Positions 26,909-37,065 of a stretch of DNA of 64,000 nt are shown piece by piece. Numbering within the stretch: the first letter of the stretch is position 1; each line of letters starts with the position of its first letter. This stretch comes from an uncultured Aquimarina sp. (GTDB taxonomy: Bacteria; Bacteroidota; Bacteroidia; Flavobacteriales; Flavobacteriaceae). The stretch is from positions 1 to 64,000 of the forward strand of contig CANLYR010000001.1 of the NCBI GenBank assembly GCA_947495425.1. Direction: 5' to 3'. Both the position numbers and the translations under genes were made by a program. The notes under the pieces are model-generated. The model had not been told where the DNA came from, ran no database searches, and saw only the letters and a list, made by a program, of their open reading frames with translations.

Positions 26909-29260
26909 GTGTTTCATAGCCTAAAGAAGTATATAAAAACACATCCCAAACGCTTTATTTTTGCAAGCGTATTACTCATTTGGTATTACTTTTCGTTGCC
27001 CAGAACGTTGTTTGATGATCCTACGGCTACTGTAATAGAAACCAAAAAGGGTGAATTGTTAGGTGCCAAAATAGCAAAAGATGGGCAATGGCGTTTCCCT
27101 AAAACGGATAGTGTTTCAGAAAAATTTAGGTATTGCATTATTGCCTTCGAAGATCAACAATTTTATAGACATATTGGATTTAATCCTGTGTCGATGATTA
27201 AGGCCGTAAGCGAAAATATAAAGGCAGGTAAAATCATTAGAGGTGGTAGCACTATTACTCAACAAGTTATTCGTCTGTCGCGAAAAGGAAAAAAGCGAAC
27301 TTATTTCGAGAAGTTAAAAGAGCTTTTGCTGGCAACACGTTTAGAATTGAGAATTTCTAAAGAAAATATTCTAAAATTATATGCATCGCATGCGCCTTTC
27401 GGGGGAAATGTAGTAGGACTAGACATGGCATCATGGCGCTATTTTGGCTTGCCGGCACATCAGTTATCATGGGCTGAGACGGCTACACTCGCTGTACTGC
27501 CTAATGCGCCTTCTTTAATTTATCCAGGTAAGAATCAAACACTATTACTAGAAAAGAGAAATCGATTATTGAAAACACTTCTTGAACAAAAAACAATCGA
27601 TTCATTAACATATCAATTATCAATACGCGAATCCTTACCCAAAAAACCATATCGCTTGCCAAAAACAACCCCGCACCTGGTGGAGCGACTTTCAAAAAAA
27701 TATGCAGGTAAACGAGTTCAGACAACTATTGATCTGATAGTACAGAAACAAGTCAACCTAATTGTAAAAAGACATTATGAAACTCTAAAACAAAACGAAG
27801 TGTATAACATGGCTGTTTTGGTCTTGGATGTTGCTACCAGAGAAGTATTAAGTTATGTAGGTAATACGCCAACACATGTAGCGCATCAAAAAGATGTAGA
27901 TGTTATTCAGGCAGCTCGCAGTACGGGCAGCACCTTAAAACCATTGTTGTATGCTGCTATGATGGATAAGGGGGAATTATTACCAGAGCAGTTGGTTACC
28001 GATGTTCCTACCGTTATTTCTGGATATAACCCTAAGAATTTTGATGAAGGATATAGTGGAGCCGTTCCTGCCAACCGTGCTTTGGCTAGATCCTTAAATG
28101 TTCCTGCTGTACGATTATTACAGGAGTATGGACTACAAAGATTTAGGGATGAAATGAATGCGTTTCATATAAAAGACCTCAAATATAGTGCAGATCATTA
28201 TGGATTGTCATTGATTGTTGGGGGAGCAGAAGGCAATCTATGGGATTTATGCAAAACCTACGCAGGTCTTGCTGGCACATTAACTCATTACCAGAAAACT
28301 TCCAGCGAATACTTTACAAATGAATTTGCAGAGCCAATTTTTTCTGCAAATCAAAAGGTTGATTTTGGTAAAAAAACAAAACAAAAACCAATTTTGGGAG
28401 CTGGGAGTATCTGGCTCACATTTGAAGCTATGAAAAAGGTGAATCGTCCCGAGGGCGATGAAGCGTGGGAATTCTATGATTCATCACGAGAAATTGCCTG
28501 GAAAACAGGGACCAGCTTTGGTAATCGTGATGCCTGGGCAATTGGGACAAGCCAGGAGCATGTAGTAGGTGTTTGGATTGGTAATGCAGATGGGGAAGGA
28601 AGACCAGAACTTACTGGACTAAATGCCGCTGCGCCCGTATTATTTGATGTGTTTAACGTATTACCTAATGCCGATTGGTTTCCTACTCCACATGATGATC
28701 TAGTAACCATAACAGTATGTTCACAAAGTGGTTTTATCGCAGGAAGTGAATGCCCCAAAAAGCAGCAGCAAATTCCAGTTTCCGGTAGTAAAACCAAACC
28801 GTGTACCTACCACCAATTAGTCCACCTGGATGCTTCAAAGCAATATCGGGTAAATTCTTCTTGTGAAACAATTACTGATATGATTCACGAATCTTGGTTT
28901 GTATTGCCTCCATTACAGGAGTATTATTATAAGAGAAATACCGCAGCATATCGTTCATTACCACCATATCGATCAGATTGTAGTAAAGAAACACAGGAAA
29001 AAATGGATTTTATTTTTCCAAAGTCCAATGCTAGTTTTTATTTGCCTAAAGGTTTTGATGGCAAAATGAATGAGGTAGTTCTTAAAATAGCGCACACTAA
29101 CCCAGAAATTCAAATATTTTGGTATATGGATGAACGGTTTATTGGTGTAACCAGCCAATTTCATGAAATGCCTATAAAACCATCACCTGGGGAGCATGTG
29201 ATTACGGTTTTAGATGAAAAAGGAAATGAGCTAAAACGTACAATTGAAATAAAAGAATAA
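26909..29260 (+). CDS. pbpC: Penicillin-binding protein 1C
   Basis: A 783-residue bifunctional peptidoglycan synthase with one N-terminal membrane anchor (about 17-30). The glycosyltransferase domain has catalytic Glu81 in AFEDQQFYRH and GGSTITQQVIRLS. The transpeptidase domain has the SxxK box in TGSTLKPLLYA, and KTGTSFGNRDAWAIG as the KTG motif. The C-terminal PBP1C-specific domain (about 690-783) is present. It starts at GTG, since no ATG fits before the membrane anchor. PBP1C usually partners with a periplasmic A2M, here encoded upstream but not adjacent. Confidence 0.94.
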   Translation: MFHSLKKYIKTHPKRFIFASVLLIWYYFSLPRTLFDDPTATVIETKKGELLGAKIAKDGQWRFPKTDSVSEKFRYCIIAFEDQQFYRHIGFNPVSMIKAVSENIKAGKIIRGGSTITQQVIRLSRKGKKRTYFEKLKELLLATRLELRISKENILKLYASHAPFGGNVVGLDMASWRYFGLPAHQLSWAETATLAVLPNAPSLIYPGKNQTLLLEKRNRLLKTLLEQKTIDSLTYQLSIRESLPKKPYRLPKTTPHLVERLSKKYAGKRVQTTIDLIVQKQVNLIVKRHYETLKQNEVYNMAVLVLDVATREVLSYVGNTPTHVAHQKDVDVIQAARSTGSTLKPLLYAAMMDKGELLPEQLVTDVPTVISGYNPKNFDEGYSGAVPANRALARSLNVPAVRLLQEYGLQRFRDEMNAFHIKDLKYSADHYGLSLIVGGAEGNLWDLCKTYAGLAGTLTHYQKTSSEYFTNEFAEPIFSANQKVDFGKKTKQKPILGAGSIWLTFEAMKKVNRPEGDEAWEFYDSSREIAWKTGTSFGNRDAWAIGTSQEHVVGVWIGNADGEGRPELTGLNAAAPVLFDVFNVLPNADWFPTPHDDLVTITVCSQSGFIAGSECPKKQQQIPVSGSKTKPCTYHQLVHLDASKQYRVNSSCETITDMIHESWFVLPPLQEYYYKRNTAAYRSLPPYRSDCSKETQEKMDFIFPKSNASFYLPKGFDGKMNEVVLKIAHTNPEIQIFWYMDERFIGVTSQFHEMPIKPSPGEHVITVLDEKGNELKRTIEIKE

Positions 29261-29302
29261 TAGTAGCACATATTTGTAGAAGTATCTTTTTTAGGTAGTT
29301 TG

Positions 29303-29372
29303 CAAAAAAAAGACTGCTAAAAAATGATATGGATGTAAGCACCACACTTTTTTAGACAGTCTTTTTAAAAAA
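29303..29372. terminator. Bidirectional terminator
   Basis: AAAAAGACTG-C-TAAAAAA on the left pairs with TTTTTTAG-A-CAGTCTTTTT on the right, leaving a loop of about 20 bases. It has A-runs before and T-runs after on either strand and lies between convergent pbpC and the outer-membrane protein gene. Confidence 0.8.
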
Positions 29373-29385
29373 CTAGAAACTAGTA

Positions 29386-30291
29386 TTATCTGGCGTTATA
29401 GACTAATCCAAAAGAAAAACCAGATTCTTTGTTAAAATTTCTTCCGTCAATATTGGCACCATATCCAGCAGAAATACCGATGCTATTTTTATAGATCGGC
29501 ACATAAAAATCAAAAGATAGATTTGTAAAATCTACTTCGGTTTCTGGTAGAATTGCAGCACCGCCTGCAGTATCGAATTCTGGAGAACCAATATCCAAGC
29601 CAGATAGGGAGTTCTGTATATCTAGTTTGGCATGCATATAAAACAGTTTGTTGTAGTACCCAATCTTTGCACTATAGAACATGGCATTTGGAATATCAAA
29701 ATCGCTACTATTTCTATAGCTGTATCCTAATTGCACTTCACCAAAAATTTGTATAGGCGTGGCATATAAGAAAATAGCAGAACCGTTAGCAGTTGTGGCC
29801 TGATTTCCTAAAGAAAGTACTCCGGCTCCTTCATAATCACCAACGGGTAAGGTAACACCAGTAGCTCCTCCAAGTGTAATTCTAGACGAATCGTCAAATT
29901 TTTTCTCAAGGATTCTGGCTTTTAGAAAGACACCTAAATCCTGAAGACCATCTACCTGATCCACTTGTTGAACCGGATCCAGTTGCCCGGTTTCACTTTC
30001 AATACTTATGAATGGTAACGTAATTGTAGAAGATAACCAATCTGATATAGCGTATTGCCCATAAAATGAAACGATAGAAGATGATATCTCTCCCAGACCT
30101 GCTGGATTTCCTTCTGATAAAGTAGATCCTGCGTAAAACTGATCAGAACTCTTGAATGAGTAGCTGGGCGCGATAGTGAGGGTGTTTTTTTTTGGATAAA
30201 AACCATTTGCAGGAATTTGTGCTAAAACACTTAAAATTGGGCAAAAGAAAAATACTATCCCGATTAGGGAATTTTTTGATTTGTGTAACAT
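29386..30291 (-). CDS. Outer-membrane beta-barrel protein, unknown function
   Basis: 301 residues. An N-terminal signal peptide ends in VLAQ (about residue 25). The rest is alternating polar/hydrophobic strands rich in Gly, Tyr and Phe and ends in an aromatic-rich strand (SGFSFGLVYNAR), typical of outer-membrane barrels. It resembles transporter-like proteins of the phenol-degradation meta-pathway type, by style only. It stands alone, bounded by a terminator. Confidence 0.65.
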   Translation of the reverse strand: MLHKSKNSLIGIVFFFCPILSVLAQIPANGFYPKKNTLTIAPSYSFKSSDQFYAGSTLSEGNPAGLGEISSSIVSFYGQYAISDWLSSTITLPFISIESETGQLDPVQQVDQVDGLQDLGVFLKARILEKKFDDSSRITLGGATGVTLPVGDYEGAGVLSLGNQATTANGSAIFLYATPIQIFGEVQLGYSYRNSSDFDIPNAMFYSAKIGYYNKLFYMHAKLDIQNSLSGLDIGSPEFDTAGGAAILPETEVDFTNLSFDFYVPIYKNSIGISAGYGANIDGRNFNKESGFSFGLVYNAR

Positions 30292-30429
30292 ATTTTGAAT
30301 TTCCGGTTAATAATTAGATCGCTTAGACGAACCACTTATTCATGCCTTACGATTAATGAATGTTACAATTTTGTTAAGGTTTATCAATACACTACTAAAT
30401 GAAGGTAAAAGCTTATTTGTATTGATTTT

Positions 30430-30897
30430 TTACCACAAAGAAAAAGGTTTTTTGCTGAGTTGAGAGTTATAATATCGAGAATCACCAGTTACTTCTTTTC
30501 CCAACCAGCTGGGTTTTGAAAATATCTCATTTTCATGATTTAATTCAATTTCGGCAATAATAAGTCCTTTGTTTTGACCAAAAAACTCATCTACTTCAAC
30601 AATATGATTCCCTATAGGTATTTCATAGCGTATTTTGTTAATAGTTCCTTGTTCGCATAATTGCATTAATTGCTCTGCTTCGGTGACATCAATTTCTTTT
30701 TCCCATTCAAAACGAGAGGTACCCGATACACTACCTATTCCTTTTATTGTTAGAAAGGCTTGTGCTCCTTTTATTCGAACACGAACGGTTCGCTCTGGGT
30801 CGGTATTTAAAAACCCCTGCATAATACGATAACTTTGTTGGGCTTCATCTTTAAAAACTTCAGAAGTAATCAGAAATTTACGTTCTATTTCAATCAT
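30430..30897 (-). CDS. CYTH-domain protein
   Basis: 155 residues of the triphosphate tunnel metalloenzyme fold. The N-terminal ExExK signature is IEIERKF (residues 2-8), and basic and acidic strands follow (RTVRVRIKG, FEWEKEID, VDEFFG, IAEIEL). Bacterial members hydrolyse inorganic triphosphate or act on nucleotides. The gene lies 48 bp after the NAD(P)-binding gene and is probably in the same transcript. An ATTCCC/GGGAAT hairpin lies between them. Confidence 0.88.
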   Translation of the reverse strand: MIEIERKFLITSEVFKDEAQQSYRIMQGFLNTDPERTVRVRIKGAQAFLTIKGIGSVSGTSRFEWEKEIDVTEAEQLMQLCEQGTINKIRYEIPIGNHIVEVDEFFGQNKGLIIAEIELNHENEIFSKPSWLGKEVTGDSRYYNSQLSKKPFSLW

Positions 30898-30911
30898 AAC
30901 ATTATGTGGTC

Positions 30912-30931
30912 ATTCCCTATAAATCGGGAAT
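30912..30931. repeat. Short inverted repeat between two genes
   Basis: ATTCCC / GGGAAT with an 8-base loop. No T-run follows on the transcribed strand, so it is a weak candidate for a terminator or mRNA-stability element. Confidence 0.35.
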
Positions 30932-30945
30932 CTATTTAAATTATT

Positions 30946-31611
30946 TTATCCTTGCTCATTTTTTACAATTTTCTGTATCTCATCAGAAAGTACTCTTGTT
31001 TTATCAAAATCAGTATTGGCAAGCCAAACCATAGCCGAGGCAATAGTTTCAGGATGAATAGTTCGGTATTTTTTCAAGGAGCCTATTAACAATGGGTTAA
31101 AAACCTTCATTACTATTTTAAAAAAATACTCACCGGGTCTTTTTTCATTTCTATTTCCTCCGATAAGTGAAGGCTGTAGAAGATGCGTCTTAGGAATACC
31201 AAATTCTAGAACTGCTTCTTCCATTTCTCCTTTAATGCGATTATAGAAAATTTTACTTTCTTTACCGGCACCTAGCGCAGAAATCACAATAAGAGTATGA
31301 ATTGCATTGGTTTTGCAAAGGCGAGCAGCATCAACAGGGATTCCATAATCAATCTTGTGGTACAAATCTTTATTCGAAGTTTTGGCAGCAGTGGTACCGA
31401 TACAGCAAAAGACTTCATCGGCAGTAAATGTTTCTGCATGATCATTTAATTGAAGCATATCGATTAGGTGTTCTTCTATTTTTGGATGATTGATATCTAT
31501 ACTTTTTCTAGAAAAAAGCTTGATTTTATGGTATCGGCCATCATGCAGAAGCTCATGCAATAAGATACCTCCTGTAAGTCCAGTTGCACCAAGTATGATT
31601 GCTGTTTTCAT
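30946..31611 (-). CDS. NAD(P)-binding oxidoreductase, HTATIP2/NmrA-like
   Basis: 221 residues with a Rossmann start, IILGATGLTGGILLHELL (GxxGxxG). LIVISALGAGKESKIFYNRIKGEMEEAV carries the SDR-like Ser and the YxxxK in YNRIK. It resembles atypical short-chain dehydrogenases similar to human HTATIP2. The substrate is unknown. It lies upstream of the CYTH gene, on the strand opposite dinB. Confidence 0.83.
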   Translation of the reverse strand: MKTAIILGATGLTGGILLHELLHDGRYHKIKLFSRKSIDINHPKIEEHLIDMLQLNDHAETFTADEVFCCIGTTAAKTSNKDLYHKIDYGIPVDAARLCKTNAIHTLIVISALGAGKESKIFYNRIKGEMEEAVLEFGIPKTHLLQPSLIGGNRNEKRPGEYFFKIVMKVFNPLLIGSLKKYRTIHPETIASAMVWLANTDFDKTRVLSDEIQKIVKNEQG

Positions 31612-31676
31612 GAAAAAAGAATTTTAAATGCAGAATTCGATCTAAAGATATTATAAATTGAATCATCAATATCCAT

Positions 31677-31684
31677 TATTTTTG
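31677..31684 (+). promoter_or_regulatory. Putative -7 box directly before dinB
   Basis: TATTTTTG matches TAnnTTTG and ends 4 bp before the dinB GTG. If used, it would give a leaderless or nearly leaderless mRNA. Confidence 0.5.
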
Positions 31685-31688
31685 TGAA

Positions 31689-32795
31689 GTGGAAGAAGAA
31701 TTTGCACATAGGAAAATTATTCATGTCGATATGGATGCATTTTATGCTTCGGTAGAGCAAATGGACGAACCAGAGCTGAAAGGTAAGCCATTAGCTGTAG
31801 GTGGCGGTGGCAAACGCGGTGTAGTGAGTGCTGCTAGTTATGAAGCTCGAGTATTTGGAGTACGCTCTGCGATGCCGGGATATACGGCAAGAAAATTGTG
31901 CCCGGATTTGATCTTTGTCCGCCCGAGATTTGATCGATATCAGGAAATTTCTTCACAGATCCGTAAAATATTTTTTGAGTATACCGATTTGGTAGAACCC
32001 TTATCATTAGACGAGGCATATCTAGACGTAACCGACAATAAAAAAGGAAACCCCAGTGCGACACTAATTGCTCAAGAAATACGACAACGTATTTTGGATG
32101 AGGTTGGGCTAACTGCCTCTGCAGGAATATCCATTAATAAGTTTATTGCCAAAGTTGCTAGTGATTACAACAAACCAAACGGACAAAAGACAGTGAATCC
32201 TGAGGAGGTAATCGAGTTTTTGGAAGATCTGGATGTTAAAAAATTCTACGGGGTTGGGAAGGTAACTCGAGCTAAAATGTATGCCATGGGAATATATACA
32301 GGAAAAGATTTAAAATCAAAATCTGAAGAATTTCTCACTCAAAATTTTGGCAAATCCGGAGGTCATTATTATCGTATTGTTCGTGGGATTCATTTGAGTG
32401 AAGTAAAACCAAATCGCGAACGGAAATCTCTGGCTGCCGAGCGAACTTTTAGTGAGAATATAGCTTCTGAAATCTATATGCTCGAGCGATTGCAAAACAT
32501 TGCCGAAGAACTTCAGAAACGTTTAAAACGAAGTAAAGTAGCCGGTAGAACTGTTACTCTGAAGATCAAGTACAGTGATTTTACCTTACAAACACGTAGC
32601 AAAACATTGCCCTATTTTGTAAGTGATGCTACTATGCTACTCGAAACAGCAAAAGAACTGTTATACCAAGAGAAAATGAAGAATTCTGTGCGATTACTTG
32701 GGATTTCACTCTCAAATTTGAATACAGGAAAGGATAAGAAAAAGGACAAAAAAGAAAAGGAAGTAGAGATTATACAGTTGCGATTTGATTTTTGA
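31689..32795 (+). CDS. dinB: DNA polymerase IV
   Basis: A 368-residue Y-family translesion polymerase. The metal-binding sites are IIHVDMDAFYASVEQ near the N-terminus and SLDEAYLDVTD (about 102-112). Helix-hairpin-helix and little-finger regions follow. I accept the GTG start because the first in-frame ATG lies within the catalytic VDMDAF motif. The C-terminus is Lys-rich and ends in QLRFDF, a plausible beta-clamp-binding peptide by position. It stands alone. Confidence 0.93.
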   Translation: MEEEFAHRKIIHVDMDAFYASVEQMDEPELKGKPLAVGGGGKRGVVSAASYEARVFGVRSAMPGYTARKLCPDLIFVRPRFDRYQEISSQIRKIFFEYTDLVEPLSLDEAYLDVTDNKKGNPSATLIAQEIRQRILDEVGLTASAGISINKFIAKVASDYNKPNGQKTVNPEEVIEFLEDLDVKKFYGVGKVTRAKMYAMGIYTGKDLKSKSEEFLTQNFGKSGGHYYRIVRGIHLSEVKPNRERKSLAAERTFSENIASEIYMLERLQNIAEELQKRLKRSKVAGRTVTLKIKYSDFTLQTRSKTLPYFVSDATMLLETAKELLYQEKMKNSVRLLGISLSNLNTGKDKKKDKKEKEVEIIQLRFDF

Positions 32796-32938
32796 AAAAA
32801 GCGTCAATGGTAGTGTTTTTCGCAATGAAATGATGAAAAATGTATAAAGAATAGCTTTTTTAGTGCAAAAATCACTATTCTCGATACGATCCTTCCTTCA
32901 GTTGGACTACTCCTTTAGATTAGTATTTAGTGATTTAA

Positions 32939-34084
32939 TCAAATACTACACAAAATTTCTGCTGCACGCTCTAGTGTGTCTTCAGTTTTAGCAAAACAGA
33001 ATCGTAATACCTTATCATCTTGCCCATTCAGATTAAAAACGGAAATTGGTATTGAAGCTATCTTATGTTCTCTAGTTAACTTTTTGGCAAAAGCCACATC
33101 ACCTTCATCTGTGATTGTAGCATAATTCAGTAATTGGAAGTACGTTCCCGAAGCAGGAGTAAAAGTAAAACGTGATCCTTGGATCAATGATAAAAATAAA
33201 TCTCGTTTTTCCTGATAAAAACTGGGAAGTGAGAGGTAATGATCGGGGTTTTTTAGATATTCAGCTAAAGCATACTGCATAGGATGATTACTACAAAACA
33301 CATTAAATTGATGTACTTTTCTAAAGGCTGCCATCAAATCCTTTGGTGCAAGGCAATATCCCATTTTCCAACCCGTAGTATGAAATGTTTTACCAAAAGA
33401 GGCAGTGATAAAAGCTCGTGCTGCTAATCCCGGAAATTTGGCAGCACTTTGATGCTTTTGCCCATCAAAAATAATATGTTCGTATACTTCGTCACTGAGT
33501 AAAATGATGTTGGTATCCTTCAGTAGCTTTTCTAATTGAAGCATATCTTCTTTAGACAAAACGCTCCCACTGGGATTGTGTGGTGTATTTATAATGATCA
33601 TTCTTGTTTTTGATGTTATTTTTGAAGCTACTTCTCCCCAGTTTACACCAAAATTGGGTACTGATAACTGTATTGGCACAACTTTACCTCCAAATAACTG
33701 AATCGAAGGCTCATAACAATCATATGCAGGTTTAAAAATAATCACTTCGTCATCTAGGTGTACGAATGCCGAAATAATGGTAAAAATTGCCTGTGTTGCC
33801 CCCGAGGTTACAGTGACTTCGGTTTCAGGGTGATACGCACTTGCATGCAGAGTGTTTGTATTTTCAGCGATTATTGCTCTCAAAGCCATTAGACCTGGCA
33901 TAGGAGCATATTGATTATACCCTTTTTTCATCGCATAAGTAACGAGATCGATCAAACCTGTATCGGTTTCAAAATTTGGAAAACCTTGAGATAAATTAAT
34001 TGCATTATGCTTTGCCGCAAGGTTACTCATTACGGTAAAAATTGTAGTCTCAACTTCCTGAAGTTTAGAATTGATGTGTTGCAT
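32939..34084 (-). CDS. Pyridoxal-phosphate aminotransferase, methionine aminotransferase-like
   Basis: A 381-residue class I/II aminotransferase. The PLP Lys is in ASFGKTFHTTGWKMGYCLAP, the NTPHNPSG block binds the cofactor ring, and LSDEVYEHIIF supplies the Asp-Tyr pair. It resembles the YbdL/kynurenine aminotransferase group usually called methionine aminotransferase in Bacteroidota; the substrate is not certain. It is divergent from sdhC. Confidence 0.87.
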   Translation of the reverse strand: MQHINSKLQEVETTIFTVMSNLAAKHNAINLSQGFPNFETDTGLIDLVTYAMKKGYNQYAPMPGLMALRAIIAENTNTLHASAYHPETEVTVTSGATQAIFTIISAFVHLDDEVIIFKPAYDCYEPSIQLFGGKVVPIQLSVPNFGVNWGEVASKITSKTRMIIINTPHNPSGSVLSKEDMLQLEKLLKDTNIILLSDEVYEHIIFDGQKHQSAAKFPGLAARAFITASFGKTFHTTGWKMGYCLAPKDLMAAFRKVHQFNVFCSNHPMQYALAEYLKNPDHYLSLPSFYQEKRDLFLSLIQGSRFTFTPASGTYFQLLNYATITDEGDVAFAKKLTREHKIASIPISVFNLNGQDDKVLRFCFAKTEDTLERAAEILCSI

Positions 34085-34227
34085 ATATTAAAATTAGCGT
34101 ATTTAAAGTTACAAAGATAATTTTGTTGAATCTTAGAGATGTAACGCAAACGATTTCGTTTTAGAAGGTAAACAAAAGACAAACGTATTTTTATTCATTA
34201 TAAATACGACATAAACAGATGAAAATG

Positions 34228-34258
34228 TTGGTAAAAAGGTGTTTGAGCCTTATTTTTG
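34228..34258 (+). promoter_or_regulatory. Promoter of the sdhCAB operon
   Basis: TTG (34228-34230), 20 bp, then TATTTTTG (34251-34258): both elements of the Bacteroidota primary promoter at near-ideal spacing, 29 bp before the sdhC ATG. Confidence 0.75.
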
Positions 34259-34287
34259 TTTTTCAAAATTTTAAACATTCTTAAATA

Positions 34288-34947
34288 ATGGGTGGATTGA
34301 TAAAATCTTCAATAGCTAGAAAAGTTGCCATGGCACTTTCTGGACTTTTCTTAGTTTTCTTTTTATTACAGCATTTCAGTATCAATTTTACTTCAGTTTT
34401 CAGCCCTGAGACGTTTAATGAGCTATCTCATTTTATGGGGACTAATCCTGTAGTACAATTTGCATTACAACCTGTTTTGATTTTTGCTGTAATATTTCAT
34501 TTTGTGATGGGATTCATTTTGGAACTCCAAAACAATAAAGCAAGAGCTGTGAAGTATGCAAAATATAACGGTGGTGCAAATGCCCCTTGGGTTTCGAGAA
34601 ATATGATATATTCTGGGCTTGTTGTGCTTGCCTTTTTAGGATTACATTTTTATGATTTTTGGGTTCCAGAAATGGTTTATAAATATGTAGAGTTTGCACC
34701 AGAAGATCCAACACGCTACTATTCCGAATTATTACATAGGTTTGAAAGCCCAATTCGTACAGGATTGTATGTTGTCTCTTTTGTGTTTCTGGCATTACAC
34801 CTTTGGCATGGATTTGCATCATCATTTCAATCTGTAGGATTCAATAACAAATATTCGGTAGCTGCAACAAAGTTTGCCAAAGCATTTTCAATTGCAATTC
34901 CTTTAGGGTTTGTCGTAATAGCCTTAGTACTTCATTTTAACCATTAA
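34288..34947 (+). CDS. sdhC: Succinate dehydrogenase cytochrome b558 subunit
   Basis: A 219-residue inner-membrane protein with five hydrophobic segments and several membrane His residues (in LLQHFSIN, FHFVMGF, GLHFYDFW, ALHLWHGF and the C-terminal LHFNH). This matches the di-heme b558-type membrane anchor of succinate:menaquinone reductase. The SSIARKVAMALSGLFL start is typical of Bacteroidota. It is the first gene of sdhCAB, 12 bp before sdhA. Confidence 0.93.
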   Translation: MGGLIKSSIARKVAMALSGLFLVFFLLQHFSINFTSVFSPETFNELSHFMGTNPVVQFALQPVLIFAVIFHFVMGFILELQNNKARAVKYAKYNGGANAPWVSRNMIYSGLVVLAFLGLHFYDFWVPEMVYKYVEFAPEDPTRYYSELLHRFESPIRTGLYVVSFVFLALHLWHGFASSFQSVGFNNKYSVAATKFAKAFSIAIPLGFVVIALVLHFNH

Positions 34948-34959
34948 AATATTACCACT

Positions 34960-36975
34960 ATGTCAATTTTAGATTCTAAAATACCTGAAGGTCCACTGGC
35001 AGATAAGTGGACAAAACATAAAAACGAAATTAATCTGGTGAATCCAGCGAACAAGCGTAATATTGATATTATTGTGGTTGGAACTGGATTGGCAGGAGGA
35101 AGTGCTGCTGCTACCTTGGCAGAGCTTGGATATAATGTAAAAACATTTTGTTATCAGGATTCCCCACGTCGTGCACACTCTATTGCTGCACAAGGAGGAA
35201 TCAACGCAGCAAAAAACTATCAAGGTGACGGAGATTCTGTATATCGCCTTTTTTATGATACCGTAAAAGGTGGAGACTACCGATCCAGAGAAGCGAATGT
35301 GCATCGTTTGGCTGAGGTTTCTACCAATATTATAGATCAATGTGTGGCTCAGGGAGTTCCGTTTGCAAGAGAATATGGTGGATTGCTTGATAATCGTTCC
35401 TTTGGAGGCGTATTGGTATCCCGTACTTTTTATGCAAAAGGGCAAACAGGACAACAACTATTATTAGGGGCTTATTCTGCAATGAATCGCCAAATCAATA
35501 GAGGAAAAATTAAATCGCACACGCGACATGAAATGCTGGATATCGTAAAGATAGACGGAAAAGCACGAGGAATCATTGCCAGAAATTTGGTTACCGGTGA
35601 AATTGAACGCCATTCTGCACACGCTGTAGTACTTGCTTCTGGTGGGTATGGTAATTTGTTTTACCTCAGTACCTACGCGATGGGAAGTAATGTAACCGCT
35701 ACCTGGAAAGCACATAGAAGAGGTGCATACTTTGCCAACCCTTGTTATACGCAAATTCACCCTACTTGTATTCCTGTATCTGGTGATCATCAGTCAAAAT
35801 TGACGTTGATGTCTGAATCTCTTCGTAATGATGGGCGTATTTGGGTGCCAAAAAGAAAAGAAGACGCCGAAGCCATACGCGCTGGTAAATTAAAACCAAC
35901 GCAATTAGCAGAAGAAGAAAGAGATTATTACTTAGAGCGTCGTTATCCAGCCTTTGGTAATCTGGTGCCTCGTGATGTAGCATCAAGAGCAGCAAAAGAA
36001 CGTTGTGATGCAGGTTTTGGTGTCAATAAAACAGGAGAAGCAGTTTATCTTGATTTTGCTGCAGCTATCCAACGCTACGGAACAGAAAAAGCATATACTT
36101 CGGGAAATAGTAATCCTACAAAAGAAGAAGTTACTAAATTAGGAACTGATGTTGTAGAAGCAAAGTATGGTAACCTGTTTCAGATGTATGAGAAAATTGT
36201 AGATGAAAATCCTTACGAAACACCGATGATGATCTATCCAGCAGTGCATTATGCCATGGGAGGTCTTTGGGTAGATTATAATTTGCAAACTACTATCCCT
36301 GGATGCTACGCTGCAGGTGAAGCGAACTTTTCTGATCATGGAGCTAATAGATTAGGAGCTTCTGCATTAATGCAAGGTTTGGCTGACGGGTATTTTGTAT
36401 TACCATATACAATAGGAGACTATTTGTCGAATGATATCCTTACGGGTAAAATTCCAACAGATACACCCGAGTTTGATGAGGCCGAAAACCAAGTTAAAGA
36501 ACATATTCAAAAACTGATGAGTGGATCAGGAACACATTCTGTTGATTACTACCATAAGAAATTAGGGAAAATCATGTGGAACAAATGTGGAATGTCGCGT
36601 AATGAAAAAGAATTGAAAGAAGCGATTGAAGAAATTACGGCATTGCGCGAAGATTTCTGGAAAAATGTTAAAGTTCCCGGAACATCAGACACGATGAACC
36701 CTGAGTTAGAAAAAGCAGGCAGAGTTGCTGATTTCTTAGAATTAGGAGAGTTATTTGCAAAAGATGCATTAGATCGAAGAGAATCTTGCGGAGGACATTT
36801 TAGAGAAGAATCTGTAGAGCCATCCGGCGAACAAAAGGGAGAAGCACTACGTGATGATGAGAACTATAAGTATGTTGCTGCCTGGGAATATCAGGGAGTA
36901 CCACAAAAAGCAAAACTTCATAAAGAAGCATTGGTTTTCGATAATATAGAATTAAAAACACGGAGTTATAAATAG
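34960..36975 (+). CDS. sdhA: Succinate dehydrogenase/fumarate reductase flavoprotein subunit
   Basis: 671 residues. The FAD site is [19 protein letters not shown], and the attachment segment [17 protein letters not shown] provides the His for covalent FAD. The active-site block includes [12 protein letters not shown] and [21 protein letters not shown]. The C-terminal domain has [14 protein letters not shown]. It oxidises succinate to fumarate on the inner face of the membrane. Second gene of sdhCAB. Confidence 0.96.
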   Translation: MSILDSKIPEGPLADKWTKHKNEINLVNPANKRNIDIIVVGTGLAGGSAAATLAELGYNVKTFCYQDSPRRAHSIAAQGGINAAKNYQGDGDSVYRLFYDTVKGGDYRSREANVHRLAEVSTNIIDQCVAQGVPFAREYGGLLDNRSFGGVLVSRTFYAKGQTGQQLLLGAYSAMNRQINRGKIKSHTRHEMLDIVKIDGKARGIIARNLVTGEIERHSAHAVVLASGGYGNLFYLSTYAMGSNVTATWKAHRRGAYFANPCYTQIHPTCIPVSGDHQSKLTLMSESLRNDGRIWVPKRKEDAEAIRAGKLKPTQLAEEERDYYLERRYPAFGNLVPRDVASRAAKERCDAGFGVNKTGEAVYLDFAAAIQRYGTEKAYTSGNSNPTKEEVTKLGTDVVEAKYGNLFQMYEKIVDENPYETPMMIYPAVHYAMGGLWVDYNLQTTIPGCYAAGEANFSDHGANRLGASALMQGLADGYFVLPYTIGDYLSNDILTGKIPTDTPEFDEAENQVKEHIQKLMSGSGTHSVDYYHKKLGKIMWNKCGMSRNEKELKEAIEEITALREDFWKNVKVPGTSDTMNPELEKAGRVADFLELGELFAKDALDRRESCGGHFREESVEPSGEQKGEALRDDENYKYVAAWEYQGVPQKAKLHKEALVFDNIELKTRSYK

Positions 36976-37065
36976 TTGATGGTAGATAGTTGTTAGTGAT
37001 TGAGAACATAATATCTCTGTAAAAACTAATAACATACAACTAATAACTAAAAACTAAATGAAAAT

